Assembly (NCBI RefSeq): GCF_051201015.1
Contig: NZ_JBPEHI010000001.1
Direction: 5' to 3' (one strand)
Source: Petrimonas sulfuriphila
Lineage (GTDB): Bacteria; Bacteroidota; Bacteroidia; Bacteroidales; Dysgonomonadaceae
Length of the DNA: 64,000 bases
Shown in pieces: positions 25,849 through 34,505 of this stretch (the first letter of the stretch is position 1; every line of letters begins with the position of its first letter). A program made the translations under genes and the position numbers. The notes beneath the pieces were generated by a model. The model worked only from the letters and a program-made list of their open reading frames with translations. It was not told where the DNA came from and ran no database searches.

Positions 25849-26933
25849 TATAAAGTAACTAAAATGGAGCTTTTAATATACTCCGCAATCCAGTCCCCCA
25901 CCTCACTTGTCCCGTAGGCTTTTCCCCCTTCGGCAATATCTTCGGTGACGACGCCCGCTTCGAGGCTCGCGTTGACGGCCCGGCGGATGGCTGCTCCTTC
26001 TTCCTGCAGGTTGAAAGCGTATTCAAACATCAGTGCGGTGGAGAGGATCATGGCGGCGGGATTGGCAATGTTTTTTCCGGTTGCCTGCGGGTAGGAGCCG
26101 TGGATCGGTTCGAACAGGGAGGTGTGTATGCCTATCGAAGCGGAGGGGAGCATCCCCAGCGATCCGGTGATGACCGATGCTTCGTCGGTGAGGATATCGC
26201 CGAAGAGGTTTTCGGTTACCAGCACATCGAAGCTCTTGGGCCACTGGATGATGCGCATGGCTGCATTGTCCACGAACAGGTAATCGGTCTCGATGTCGGG
26301 GTATTGCGGGGCGATCTCCTGCGCGATCTGGCGCCACAGGCGGGAGGTGGCAATCACGTTTGCCTTGTCCACCACGGTAAGCTTCTTGCGGCGTTGCCCG
26401 GCAAACTTGTAGGCCAGGTGCAGGATCCGTTCGATCTCTTCGCGCGTGTAGACACAGGTGTCGTAAGCCGTGTCTCCGTCTTCGCTCCGTCCTTGCGGCC
26501 GACCGAAGTACATGCCTCCCGTCAGTTCGCGGATGCAGACGAAGTCGGCTCCTTCCACCAGGTCGGCGCGAAGGGGTGATTTGTGGATCAGCGAGGGGAA
26601 CGTCATTACGGGACGGATGTTCCCGTACAGTCCCAGTTGCTTGCGCATCCGGAGCAGCCCCTGCTCGGGGCGTACCTTGGCGTTGGGGTCGTTGTCGAAT
26701 TTGGGGTGTCCGATGGCGCCGAACAGCACCGCGTCTGCCTGCATGCACACTTCGTGCGTCTCCGGCGGATAGGGGTCGCCGACGGCATCGATGGCGCAAG
26801 CGCCGACAATGGCTTCCGTGAACGTTGCCTCATGGTTAAATTTCTCGCATACGGCGCGTGTCACGTTTAACGCCTGTTCCATAATCTCGGGGCCGATGCC
26901 GTCACCGGGTAATATTGCTATCTTTAATTTCAT
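25848..26933 (-). CDS. leuB: 3-Isopropylmalate dehydrogenase
   Basis: A 361-residue beta-decarboxylating dehydrogenase. It opens KIAILPGDGIGPEIMEQALN, has the substrate loop FVCIRELTGGMYFG, the catalytic lysine region TVVDKANVIATSRLW, and the NAD-binding aspartate/glycine block HGSYPQATGKNIANP. It oxidises 3-isopropylmalate, and in an operon with a citramalate synthase probably also 3-methylmalate. It starts 21 bases after the cimA-like gene. Confidence 0.94.
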   Translation of the reverse strand: MKLKIAILPGDGIGPEIMEQALNVTRAVCEKFNHEATFTEAIVGACAIDAVGDPYPPETHEVCMQADAVLFGAIGHPKFDNDPNAKVRPEQGLLRMRKQLGLYGNIRPVMTFPSLIHKSPLRADLVEGADFVCIRELTGGMYFGRPQGRSEDGDTAYDTCVYTREEIERILHLAYKFAGQRRKKLTVVDKANVIATSRLWRQIAQEIAPQYPDIETDYLFVDNAAMRIIQWPKSFDVLVTENLFGDILTDEASVITGSLGMLPSASIGIHTSLFEPIHGSYPQATGKNIANPAAMILSTALMFEYAFNLQEEGAAIRRAVNASLEAGVVTEDIAEGGKAYGTSEVGDWIAEYIKSSILVTL

Positions 26934-26954
26934 TTTTTTCTTTTCTTTTTATTT

Positions 26955-28511
26955 TTACGGTAGCTCCATGTGGCGGATCACCGGTATATTTCCTTTTTCT
27001 ATCATGTTCAGCATTTTTATCGTGGCCTTGATGGCGGCAGCCGTCTGGTCGACATCCAGTCCCCGGGTTTTGAAGATCTTCCCGTCGAACCTCCACGTGA
27101 TGATGGTCTGCACGTAAGCATTGGTTTTTCCGCCGGGCGGAATGACCACCACGTAGTCGAGCAGTTCGGGCGTGGGTTTGTTGAGGCTCTTGTAGATCTT
27201 GTACATGGCCTTCGAGAAGGCGTGGTACTGCCCGTCTCCCGCGGCTGACTGCTGATACACCTCCCCCCGGATGGATATCTTTACGGTGGCTGTCGGGCGC
27301 ATGCCGTCGGTGAGGTTCAGCGAGTAGTTCAGTATCTGTATCTCCTGGTTGTCGATTCCGTTCTTCAGGATGTCGGAAACGATGTAGGGCAGCTCATCGG
27401 GGCTGACCAGCTCTTTCTTGTCGCCCAGCTCGATGATGCGGGCCGTCACTTTTTTGGCGACTTCATCGTCTACTTCGATTCCCAGCGCCTCCAGATTCTT
27501 CAGGATGTTGGCCTTGCCGGAGTTCTTCCCCAGGGCGTACTCCCGCGAACGTCCGAACCGCTCGGGCACGAGGTCGTTGTGGTAGAGGTTCTTCTTCTTG
27601 TCACCGTCGGCATGGACTCCCGCCACCTGTGTGAACACGTTGTCACCGATAACGGGTTTGTTGTTGGGGATACGTACGCCGGAGTAACTTTCCACGATCT
27701 TGCTGACGCTGTAGAGCTTGTCCTCGGCAACGTTGGTGCTGAGCTTCAGCTGGTCGTGGATCAGGGCGACGATGCTGGTGACGGGCGCGTTACCGGCTCG
27801 TTCCCCCAGGCCGTTCACGGTGACGTGGACGCCTTTTACTCCCGCTTTCACCGCTTCGAAAACGTTGGCTACCGCCAGGTCGTAATCGTTGTGCGCGTGG
27901 AAGTCGAAGTGCAGGCCGGGGTACCTGCCGATCATCTTCTCACAGAACATCCGGGTCTCGGAGGGGTTCAGTATGCCCAAGGTGTCGGGCAGCATGTAGC
28001 GGGTGATGGGCTGGTGTTGCAGCTCATCCATCATCTCGAACACGTACGCCTCTGAATCGCGCATCCCGTTGGACCAGTCTTCGAGGTAGACGTTCACGTC
28101 CATTCCCCGTTTTTTGGCTTCGGCGATGACCGACTTTATGTCGGCGAGGTGCTCCCGGGCCGTTTTTCTGAGTTGATGGGTGCAATGTTTCTCCGAACCT
28201 TTGCAAAGGAGGTTGACCACCCGGCATCCCGCGGCGGTGATCCAGTCGAGCGATGCGTTTCCATCCACAAATCCCAGGATCTCTATCTTGTTGATATGCC
28301 CGTGACTGTTTGCCCATTGTGCAATCTTCTGCACCGACTTAAATTCTCCTTCCGATACCCGCGCGGACGCGATCTCTACCCGGTCGACATTTAACTCTTC
28401 AATGAGCAAGCGGACAATGCTTACTTTTTCTTCCGCTGCGAACGAAACGCCCGAGGTCTGTTCCCCGTCGCGCAACGTGGTGTCCATTATTTCTATTTTC
28501 CGCTTTACCAT
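26955..28511 (-). CDS. cimA: Citramalate synthase (isopropylmalate-synthase family)
   Basis: Beginning at MVKRKIEIMDTTLRDGEQTS (ATG 28511) it is 518 residues. It has the HMGL-like catalytic TIM barrel, metal-binding HFDFHAHNDYD and GLGERAGN, and a C-terminal LeuA-type regulatory domain (RGEVYQQSAAGDGQYHAF). It differs clearly from LeuA of the same operon. KIEILGFVDGNASLDWI, VVNLLCKGSEKH, NVYLEDWSNGMRDS and GVHADGDKKKNLYHN match, as far as I recall it, the experimentally studied Leptospira citramalate synthase, including the leucine, leucine and tyrosine that line its pyruvate pocket. The reaction is pyruvate plus acetyl-CoA to (R)-citramalate, the first step of threonine-independent isoleucine synthesis. 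A second isopropylmalate synthase is the alternative. Confidence 0.82.
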   Translation of the reverse strand: MVKRKIEIMDTTLRDGEQTSGVSFAAEEKVSIVRLLIEELNVDRVEIASARVSEGEFKSVQKIAQWANSHGHINKIEILGFVDGNASLDWITAAGCRVVNLLCKGSEKHCTHQLRKTAREHLADIKSVIAEAKKRGMDVNVYLEDWSNGMRDSEAYVFEMMDELQHQPITRYMLPDTLGILNPSETRMFCEKMIGRYPGLHFDFHAHNDYDLAVANVFEAVKAGVKGVHVTVNGLGERAGNAPVTSIVALIHDQLKLSTNVAEDKLYSVSKIVESYSGVRIPNNKPVIGDNVFTQVAGVHADGDKKKNLYHNDLVPERFGRSREYALGKNSGKANILKNLEALGIEVDDEVAKKVTARIIELGDKKELVSPDELPYIVSDILKNGIDNQEIQILNYSLNLTDGMRPTATVKISIRGEVYQQSAAGDGQYHAFSKAMYKIYKSLNKPTPELLDYVVVIPPGGKTNAYVQTIITWRFDGKIFKTRGLDVDQTAAAIKATIKMLNMIEKGNIPVIRHMELP

Positions 28512-28540
28512 GTGTTGATGAACTGAAACGTGTGATACAT

Positions 28541-29137
28541 TCAATAGACGTAAGGGCGATTCTTCTCGTACGCTTCGATCTTCTCTTTGTTCGAAAGGAG
28601 GAAGTTGATGTCGTCGAGCCCTTTCAGGAGGCATTCTTTTTTATAGGGATTGATGTCGAACGGCTCCCTGTTTCCGGTCTGGTTGTTCCTGATGAACTGC
28701 TCCTCGAGGTTCACCGTAACCGTTGCCTGCGGGTCCTGGCCGACCGATGTGAACAGTTCTCCGAGGAACTTCTCGCTGACCACCACGGGCAGGATGCCGT
28801 TGTTAAGCGCATTGTTGCGGAAGATATCGGCAAAGAAGCTCGATACCACCACCTTGAAGCCGTATCCGGCAATTGCCCAGGCGGCATGCTCGCGGCTTGA
28901 CCCGCTGCCGAAGTTTTTCCCTGCCACCAGGACTTCGCCGCTGTAGGCGGGGTTGTTGAGGACGAAATCGGCTTTCGGCTCGCCCGATTTTTCGTACCGC
29001 CAGTCGGCAAACAAGTTGTCTCCGAACCCTTCGCGGGTAGTGGCTTTCAGGAAGCGGGCGGGAATGATCTGGTCGGTGTCCACGTTCTCTATCGGAAGGG
29101 GGACGTATGTGGATGTGATTGTTTTGAATTTTTCCAT
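28541..29137 (-). CDS. leuD: 3-Isopropylmalate dehydratase small subunit
   Basis: A 198-residue swivel-domain protein. It shows NVDTDQIIPARFLK near the start and the substrate loop NFGSGSSREHAAWAIAGYGF. It pairs with LeuC to isomerise 2- to 3-isopropylmalate, and probably citramalate to 3-methylmalate. It sits 37 bases after leuC and 29 before the citramalate synthase gene. Confidence 0.94.
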   Translation of the reverse strand: MEKFKTITSTYVPLPIENVDTDQIIPARFLKATTREGFGDNLFADWRYEKSGEPKADFVLNNPAYSGEVLVAGKNFGSGSSREHAAWAIAGYGFKVVVSSFFADIFRNNALNNGILPVVVSEKFLGELFTSVGQDPQATVTVNLEEQFIRNNQTGNREPFDINPYKKECLLKGLDDINFLLSNKEKIEAYEKNRPYVY

Positions 29138-29174
29138 ATTTGTTTGATGTACTGATGTGCTGATCGAATAGTGG

Positions 29175-30560
29175 TTACGGTGCCGTTATCTTTCCCGATA
29201 CGGCGGCTGCGGCGGCTACCAGCGGGCTTGCCAGGATGGTGCGTGCGCCGGGCCCTTGTCTCCCCTCGAAGTTACGGTTGGATGTGGAGACGGCATATTT
29301 TCCGGCCGGTACTTTATCGTCGTTCATGGCCAGGCAGGCGGAGCATCCCGGCTGACGGAGCTCAAAGCCGGCTTCTTCCAGGATCTTGTCCAGCCCTTCG
29401 GCTTCAATCTGCTGGCGGACCTGCCAGCTTCCGGGTACCAGCCATGCTGTCACGTTGCCGGCTTTCTTTTTCCCTTTCACGTAGTGGGTGAACACGCGGA
29501 AGTCTTCGATGCGCCCGTTGGTACAACTGCCCAGGAAGACGTAGTCGATCGGTTTCCCTTCCAGTTTTTGTCCGGGTTCGAAACCCATGTATTTCAACGA
29601 TTTCTCAAACGAGATCTTTCCGGCTTCGTCGATGGCCGAAAGTTCGGGAATGGCTCCGTCGATGGGCATGCCCATTCCGGGATTGGTTCCGTAGGTTATC
29701 ATCGGTTTTATTTGGGAAGCATCGAACGTGACCTCTTTATCGAAGGCAGCGCCTTCGTCGGACTTCAACGTTTTCCAGTAGGCCATCGCTTCGTCCCACC
29801 TTTCTCCCTTGGGGGCAAATTCGCGCCCCTGGATGTAGTTGTAGGTTGTTTCGTCGGGGGCGATCAATCCTCCTCGGGCACCCATCTCGATGCTCAAGTT
29901 GCAAAGTGTCATCCGCTGTTCCATGGTCAGGTTGCGGACCGCTTCCCCCGCATACTCCACGAAGTAGCCCGTGGCACCGCCTGTGGTGAGTTGCCAGATC
30001 ATGTACAACGCCATGTCCTTTGCACTTACGCCGTCGTTGAGCTTTCCTTCGAAGTTCACGCTCATGGTTTTCGGGCGTGTTTGCAGGATACATTGCGACG
30101 ATAACACCATCTCCACCTCGCTGGTCCCTATGCCGAAAGCGATTGCGCCGAACGCTCCGTGGGTGGAGGTATGGCTGTCGCCGCAGACGATGGTCATTCC
30201 CGGCTGAGTGAAGCCGTTCTCCGGGCCGATCACGTGAACGATCCCGTTTTTGGAATGGCGAAGGCCGTAGTAGGTGAGTCCGAACTCCCGGGCATTTTTG
30301 GCCAGGGTGTCCACCTGGTACCGGGAAACCTCATCGCGGATGGGTTTGTCCTGCTCCACAGTAGGGATGTTGTGGTCGGCCGTGAGCAGTGTCTGTCCGG
30401 GACGAAAGACCTTCAGCCCCCGTTCCCGCAGCCCCGAGAAAGCTTGCGGGCTGGTTACCTCGTGGCACAAATGCCTGTCGATGTACAGTTGCGAAGGGCC
30501 GTCTTTCACTGTGGTAACCACGTGCGCGTCCCATATCTTATCAAAAAGCGTCTTATTCAT
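29175..30560 (-). CDS. leuC: 3-Isopropylmalate dehydratase large subunit
   Basis: A 461-residue aconitase-family protein of the normal bacterial length. It contains the cluster ligands in FLGSCTNGRIEDFRV and PGCSACLAMNDD, plus CGDSHTSTHGAFGAIAFGIG. With LeuD it forms the isomerase carrying a [4Fe-4S] cluster. It begins 37 bases downstream of leuA. Confidence 0.95.
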   Translation of the reverse strand: MNKTLFDKIWDAHVVTTVKDGPSQLYIDRHLCHEVTSPQAFSGLRERGLKVFRPGQTLLTADHNIPTVEQDKPIRDEVSRYQVDTLAKNAREFGLTYYGLRHSKNGIVHVIGPENGFTQPGMTIVCGDSHTSTHGAFGAIAFGIGTSEVEMVLSSQCILQTRPKTMSVNFEGKLNDGVSAKDMALYMIWQLTTGGATGYFVEYAGEAVRNLTMEQRMTLCNLSIEMGARGGLIAPDETTYNYIQGREFAPKGERWDEAMAYWKTLKSDEGAAFDKEVTFDASQIKPMITYGTNPGMGMPIDGAIPELSAIDEAGKISFEKSLKYMGFEPGQKLEGKPIDYVFLGSCTNGRIEDFRVFTHYVKGKKKAGNVTAWLVPGSWQVRQQIEAEGLDKILEEAGFELRQPGCSACLAMNDDKVPAGKYAVSTSNRNFEGRQGPGARTILASPLVAAAAAVSGKITAP

Positions 30561-30597
30561 ATAATTTTGTCTGTTGTATGTTATCTGTTAGCTTTGT

Positions 30598-32085
30598 TCA
30601 TTCTACAAATTTATTCACCGCATCTATAAATGCCTCCACGGATGCCGAAACGATATCGGTGTTTGCCGAGAAGCCGTAGTAGAGCATCCCGTTGTGTTCC
30701 ACCTGCATGTGGACCTTGCCCACGTCGTCGCTTCCGCGGTTGATGGCCTGGATCAGGAACTCCTGAATGACCGTTTCGCGGCTGATGATTTTCTTTACTG
30801 CTTTTATCGCCGCGTCCACCGGACCGTTTCCGGTTGCCGATGCCTCAAAATGCTCCCCGGCTATGTTCAGGCCGATGCTGGCCACGTTGCGCAGCCCCAC
30901 GCCGCAGGTAACCTGCAGGTAATCGATCTGGATGCGGTTCATGCGGGACTCTTTCCCGACCAGGGCGAGTATATCGTCGTCCTTGATGTCTTTTTTCCTG
31001 TCGGCGAGAGAAAGGAATTTCTGGTAAACGTCATCCAGCTCGCCGTTGTCGAGATCCACTCCCAGCAGGGTCAACCGGTTTTTCAGTGCGGCGCGGCCGC
31101 TCCGTGCTGTCAGCACGATGGAGTTCTCGTCGATCCCCACGTCTTTCGGGTCGATGATCTCGTACGTTTCCACGTTCTTCAGCACGCCGTCCTGGTGAAT
31201 GCCCGAGGAGTGTGCAAAGGCGTTTCGGCCGACGATGGCCTTGTTGGGCTGGACGGGCATGTTCATCAATGTGGAAACCAACCGGCTGGTGGAATATATC
31301 TTGGTGGTGTTGATGTTGGTGTCGAACCCGAGGTCCTTGTGGCTCTTCAGCGCCATCACCACTTCCTCGAGCGAAGTGTTCCCCGCGCGTTCCCCAATAC
31401 CGTTGACGGTTACTTCAACCTGGCGGGCGCCGTTGAGGACTCCCGAGAGGGTGTTGGCTGTAGCCATCCCCAAATCCTGGTGGCAATGCGTCGAGAGGAT
31501 CGCATTTTTCAGGTCTACATGATCCACCAGGTATTTTATTTTTGCACCGTAAGCGTTGGGAAAACAGTAACCGGTGGTGTCGGGGATATTGACCACGGTG
31601 GCTCCGGCGTTTACGACTGCCTGCACCACACGTGCGAGGTATTCGTTGTCGGTGCGGCCTGCATCTTCGGCGTAGAACTCCACATCATCCACAAACCGGC
31701 GGGCATACTTCACGGCTTTTACGGCACGCTCGATGATCTCTTCGCGGTTGGAGTTAAACTTGTGTTTGATGTGCATATCCGATGTGCCGATACCTGTATG
31801 GATCCGTTTGCGTTTGGCGTATTTCAGCGATTCGGCAGCCACTTCGATGTCTTTTTCCACCGCGCGTGTGAGCGCACATATAACGGGCCAGGTGACGGCT
31901 TTGGAGATCTCAACCACAGAGTTGAAGTCGCCGGGGCTGGATACCGGAAATCCGGCTTCGATAACATCTACCCCCAGCAATTCCAGGGCTTTGGCCACCT
32001 GGATTTTTTCGATGGTGTTTAACTGACACCCGGGAACCTGTTCCCCGTCGCGCAACGTCGTGTCAAAAACATAAATTCTTTCCAT
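30598..32085 (-). CDS. leuA: 2-Isopropylmalate synthase
   Basis: A 495-residue enzyme opening ERIYVFDTTLRDGEQVPGCQ. It has the barrel motifs LSTHCHQDLGMATANTLSGV and GIGERAGNTSLEEVVMAL, and FAHSSGIHQDGVLKN. The last 120 or so residues are the regulatory domain that binds leucine in characterised LeuA. It condenses acetyl-CoA with 2-oxoisovalerate, committing carbon to leucine. It is the first structural gene of the operon and lies behind the leader-peptide attenuator at 32119-32257. Confidence 0.94.
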   Translation of the reverse strand: MERIYVFDTTLRDGEQVPGCQLNTIEKIQVAKALELLGVDVIEAGFPVSSPGDFNSVVEISKAVTWPVICALTRAVEKDIEVAAESLKYAKRKRIHTGIGTSDMHIKHKFNSNREEIIERAVKAVKYARRFVDDVEFYAEDAGRTDNEYLARVVQAVVNAGATVVNIPDTTGYCFPNAYGAKIKYLVDHVDLKNAILSTHCHQDLGMATANTLSGVLNGARQVEVTVNGIGERAGNTSLEEVVMALKSHKDLGFDTNINTTKIYSTSRLVSTLMNMPVQPNKAIVGRNAFAHSSGIHQDGVLKNVETYEIIDPKDVGIDENSIVLTARSGRAALKNRLTLLGVDLDNGELDDVYQKFLSLADRKKDIKDDDILALVGKESRMNRIQIDYLQVTCGVGLRNVASIGLNIAGEHFEASATGNGPVDAAIKAVKKIISRETVIQEFLIQAINRGSDDVGKVHMQVEHNGMLYYGFSANTDIVSASVEAFIDAVNKFVE

Positions 32086-32118
32086 TATAACCTGTATTAT
32101 TCGTTTTTTTACAAGAAA

Positions 32119-32149
32119 AAAACCTTTCCCACACGGTGAGAAAGGTTTT
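32119..32149 (-). terminator. Attenuator terminator of the leu-ilv operon
   Basis: Reading leftward: AAAACCTTTC, T, CAC, loop CGT, GTG, G, GAAAGGTTTT, then three further T (a run of seven in all). That is a 13-pair stem with one mismatch and a T run, ending 34 bases before leuA. Its left arm contains TCTCACC (32135-32141), able to pair instead with GGTGAGA at the end of the leader peptide (32190-32196). Confidence 0.88.
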
Positions 32150-32191
32150 CTTTATTTTATTGTTCTTTATTTCAATATCGATATACCGGTC

Positions 32192-32257
32192 TCACCCTCT
32201 GAAGTCCTCCAGAAGTAGAATAGAAATGACTAGAATAGCGATAGAATGAGTGTTCAT
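32192..32257 (-). CDS. Ile/Leu/Val-rich leader peptide of the leu-ilv operon
   Basis: A 21-codon frame with ATG at 32257 and TGA at 32192, too short for routine gene calling. Residues 6-16 read IAILVISILLL: nine of eleven are branched-chain amino acids. It lies between the candidate promoter and a strong terminator in front of leuA. The stop codon overlaps GGTGAGA (32190-32196), which can pair with TCTCACC of the terminator. A ribosome stalled at the Ile/Leu/Val codons would leave that segment free to form the antiterminator; one that reaches the stop would cover it and let the terminator form. This is the classical attenuation design, read here from sequence only. Confidence 0.88.
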   Translation of the reverse strand: MNTHSIAILVISILLLEDFRG

Positions 32258-32292
32258 TGATAAAATGAAAAAACTTGTTCGTTAATTGTATG

Positions 32293-32323
32293 CAAAGAAA
32301 AAGCAAAAAAACGGAATAACAAA
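32293..32323 (-). promoter_or_regulatory. Candidate promoter of the leu-ilv operon
   Basis: Minus strand shows TTTG (32323-32320), exactly 19 bases, then TTTCTTTG (32300-32293), one mismatch from TAnnTTTG. A start near 32286 gives about 30 bases before the leader-peptide ATG. Confidence 0.55.
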
Positions 32324-32498
32324 ATATTTTCCAGTTTTTATTCAAAAAAAATTACAAATTGAAATAAAAAGAGAGTTATCAATTACAAAATATATTCCCT
32401 GTAAAATGAAATAAACTGTGTTTCAGTTGATTAGTGTTTTTGATTCACTCGCTGGTTTTCACCGGATAAAAAGTGTCGGAACGGAAAGAAATTATCAC

Positions 32499-32506
32499 TA
32501 TTTTTG
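32499..32506 (+). promoter_or_regulatory. Candidate -7 element before the EamA gene
   Basis: TATTTTTG, a full TAnnTTTG match, 28 bases before the ATG at 32534. It rules out the in-frame GTG at 32504 as start. The stretch from here back to 32324 is AT-rich and shows nothing else I can name. Confidence 0.5.
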
Positions 32507-32533
32507 CGTGCCGGATTATTCGGGTTGCTTCGA

Positions 32534-33427
32534 ATGAAAGAAAACAATAAAGCACTTTTGTTTACTGTTATTGCTGTTGCCAGCTGGTCGACAGTTGCTT
32601 CTGCTTTCAAGATCGGGCTGCGTCACTACGGCTACTTTGAGCTGATCCTGGTTTCGGCCGTCACGGCGATGCTGATCTTTGCGGGGGTTATCACGGTCCA
32701 GAAAAAATGGCCTCTGTTGCGGAGGCTGACCCTTAAGGAGACGGGGAGCTATGCTTTTACCGGCTTGTTGAATCCTGCCATTTATTACCTGATTCTTTTC
32801 AAGTCGTACGATTTGTTGCCGGCACAGATTGCACAGCCCATCAATTATTTCTGGCCCATCCTGTTGGCTCTGCTGTTGGCGGTGATCGAGAAAAAACCTA
32901 TCCCGTTGTTCAAATTTATCGGGATGACAATCTCGTTTGGCGGCGTGGTGCTGATCTCGGTGGGAACCGAAGGGATCGCGGGAGTGGAGCTGTCGAAACC
33001 GGGGATTTTGCTGGCGTTCTTCAGCGCGTTCCTGTGGGCTTCCTTCTGGATCGTGAACCGTCGGAACAAAAATGTGGACAGCATCCTGGGCTTGTTCCTG
33101 AGTTTTATGTTCGGTTCCGTCTACTTGTCGCTAGCCACACTTGTTGTTCCTGTTAGCATGGGCTCCCTGCAGGGGGTTTTGTCGGCCATTTACGTGGGGT
33201 TGTTTGAAATGGCGGTGCCGTTTATCTTTTTCGCGTTGGCGCTGCAGAAGACCACCAATCCCGCACTTACCAATCAGTTGTGTTACCTTTCTCCCTTTAT
33301 TTCCCTTTTTCTTATCCATGCGGTTTTGGGTGAAACCATCTATTTTACTACCTACATGGGCTTGTTTCTGATCGTTTTCGGCATTCTGCTAAACGAATAT
33401 TTAAGCAAGCGCAGGATTGCCGTTTAA
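32534..33427 (+). CDS. EamA/DMT-family transporter
   Basis: A 297-residue protein of ten predicted membrane helices in two five-helix EamA repeats (first from about residue 8, second from about 150). The end of repeat one has PINYFWPILLALLLAVIEKK and GMTISFGGVVLISVGTEG, typical of the family. EamA proteins are mostly exporters of amino acids or other small metabolites. It diverges from the leu-ilv operon, which makes amino-acid export a tempting but unproven guess. Confidence 0.82.
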   Translation: MKENNKALLFTVIAVASWSTVASAFKIGLRHYGYFELILVSAVTAMLIFAGVITVQKKWPLLRRLTLKETGSYAFTGLLNPAIYYLILFKSYDLLPAQIAQPINYFWPILLALLLAVIEKKPIPLFKFIGMTISFGGVVLISVGTEGIAGVELSKPGILLAFFSAFLWASFWIVNRRNKNVDSILGLFLSFMFGSVYLSLATLVVPVSMGSLQGVLSAIYVGLFEMAVPFIFFALALQKTTNPALTNQLCYLSPFISLFLIHAVLGETIYFTTYMGLFLIVFGILLNEYLSKRRIAV

Positions 33428-33612
33428 GCTGAAAATATCAACCGTTGTGAGGCAAGCTCGCTTGGATCCATGCTGGACGGTGGCGAAATCTGCGAGGCGA
33501 ATTCTTTAAGGCTATTAGGATTAAGAAAAAATAACATTTTCTCGTGCAAGGTTTCGGCTTTTGCCGGATTTATAGGGTAACTGTACAAACACGAATGCAA
33601 AAATTAAAAACA

Positions 33613-34356
33613 ATGAAAACTATGAAGATTACTCCTTTTCTTTTAACAGCGGGAATGCTGTTGGGCTTTCTGCTTTTACCGTCCTGCCTGGACGACGACA
33701 ATGATGTGAACCGCTTATATCCGAATGCGCTGGTGACCGTTAAGCATGCGGGGGATAAAACTGTTTTTCTGCAGTTGGATGACAAGACGACACTGCTTCC
33801 CGTGAACCTGACAACCTCACCCTTTGGGGAAAAAGAAGTGCGGGCGCTGGTAAACTACGAAGAAGTGGACAAGCCAGGCAGCGGATACGACCAGGCGGTA
33901 CACGTGAACTGGATAGACAGTATCCGTACGAAACCGATGGCGCCTAATCTGGGGACTGAAAACGATACGAAGTACGGTATCGACCCCGTTGAGATTGTGG
34001 GCGACTGGGTGACCGTTGCCGAAGACGGCTATCTCACGCTGCGATTCAGGACGCAGTGGGGCTATCCGCGGGTTGTCCACTCCGTGAACCTTATCCCGGC
34101 CAACAATCCCGAAAACCCGTATGAGGTGGAATTCCGTCACAACTCCAACGGAGATATAGGAGAACGGTTTGGCGACGGCCTCGTGGCTTTCCGGCTCAAC
34201 AGCCTGCCCGACACGGAAGGGAATACGGTAAAGCTGAAGTTGAAATGGAAATCGTTTAGCGGCGAGAAATCGGTTGAGTTCGACTATAAAACGCGTGCCG
34301 CGACGCCCGCCAGCTCTGCCATCGCTGCTGAGCGCAGCGTGATCCCATTGCAATAA
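33613..34356 (+). CDS. NigD-like lipoprotein
   Basis: With ATG at 33613 the protein is 247 residues. It starts MKTMKITPFLLTAGMLLGFL and has a lipobox LLPSC followed by LDDDNDVNRLYPNA; the acidic residues after the cysteine are the surface-export signal type of Bacteroidetes lipoproteins. The remainder is two beta-rich domains (ALVTVKHAGDKTVFLQLDDK, then YLTLRFRTQWGYPRVVHSVN) as in NigD-like proteins, named after a gene linked to a Bacteroides bacteriocin locus; the function is unknown. No related immunity genes are nearby. Confidence 0.75.
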   Translation: MKTMKITPFLLTAGMLLGFLLLPSCLDDDNDVNRLYPNALVTVKHAGDKTVFLQLDDKTTLLPVNLTTSPFGEKEVRALVNYEEVDKPGSGYDQAVHVNWIDSIRTKPMAPNLGTENDTKYGIDPVEIVGDWVTVAEDGYLTLRFRTQWGYPRVVHSVNLIPANNPENPYEVEFRHNSNGDIGERFGDGLVAFRLNSLPDTEGNTVKLKLKWKSFSGEKSVEFDYKTRAATPASSAIAAERSVIPLQ

Positions 34357-34403
34357 CCGCTTGCCGGGAGCATCCGCTTCGGCAACCGTGCCACAAAGGG
34401 TTG

Positions 34404-34434
34404 TTTCAAAAATCGACAAAAGGCTGTACCTTTG
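34404..34434 (+). promoter_or_regulatory. Candidate promoter of the ECF sigma operon
   Basis: TTTC (34404-34407), 19 bases, TACCTTTG (34427-34434), close to the Bacteroidetes housekeeping pattern. It lies 71 bases before the sigma gene. Confidence 0.5.
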
Positions 34435-34505
34435 CGTGATAAAGGTACACCTTTTTCGTAAAGGGAGAGCGTGTATTTTAGTGTTGGTTCGAACAAAATC
34501 CGTTA

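Noticed and set aside
25666..25917. Plus-strand frame encoding an Ile-Ser repeat protein across the hexanucleotide tract
   Set aside because: The repetitive peptide is a direct result of the six-base period; there is no start context, and the tract lies between two genes on the other strand.
30694..32022. 442-codon plus-strand frame opposite leuA
   Set aside because: Cysteine/histidine/valine-rich sequence without domain features; a mirror of the leuA codons.
32119..32149. Plain terminator of the EamA gene or another upstream unit
   Set aside because: No leftward gene ends here; the T run faces leuA and a leader frame lies just before, so attenuation is the better reading.
33428..33612. tRNA or small RNA between the EamA and NigD-like genes
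   Set aside because: No cloverleaf arms or T-loop consensus could be found by reading.
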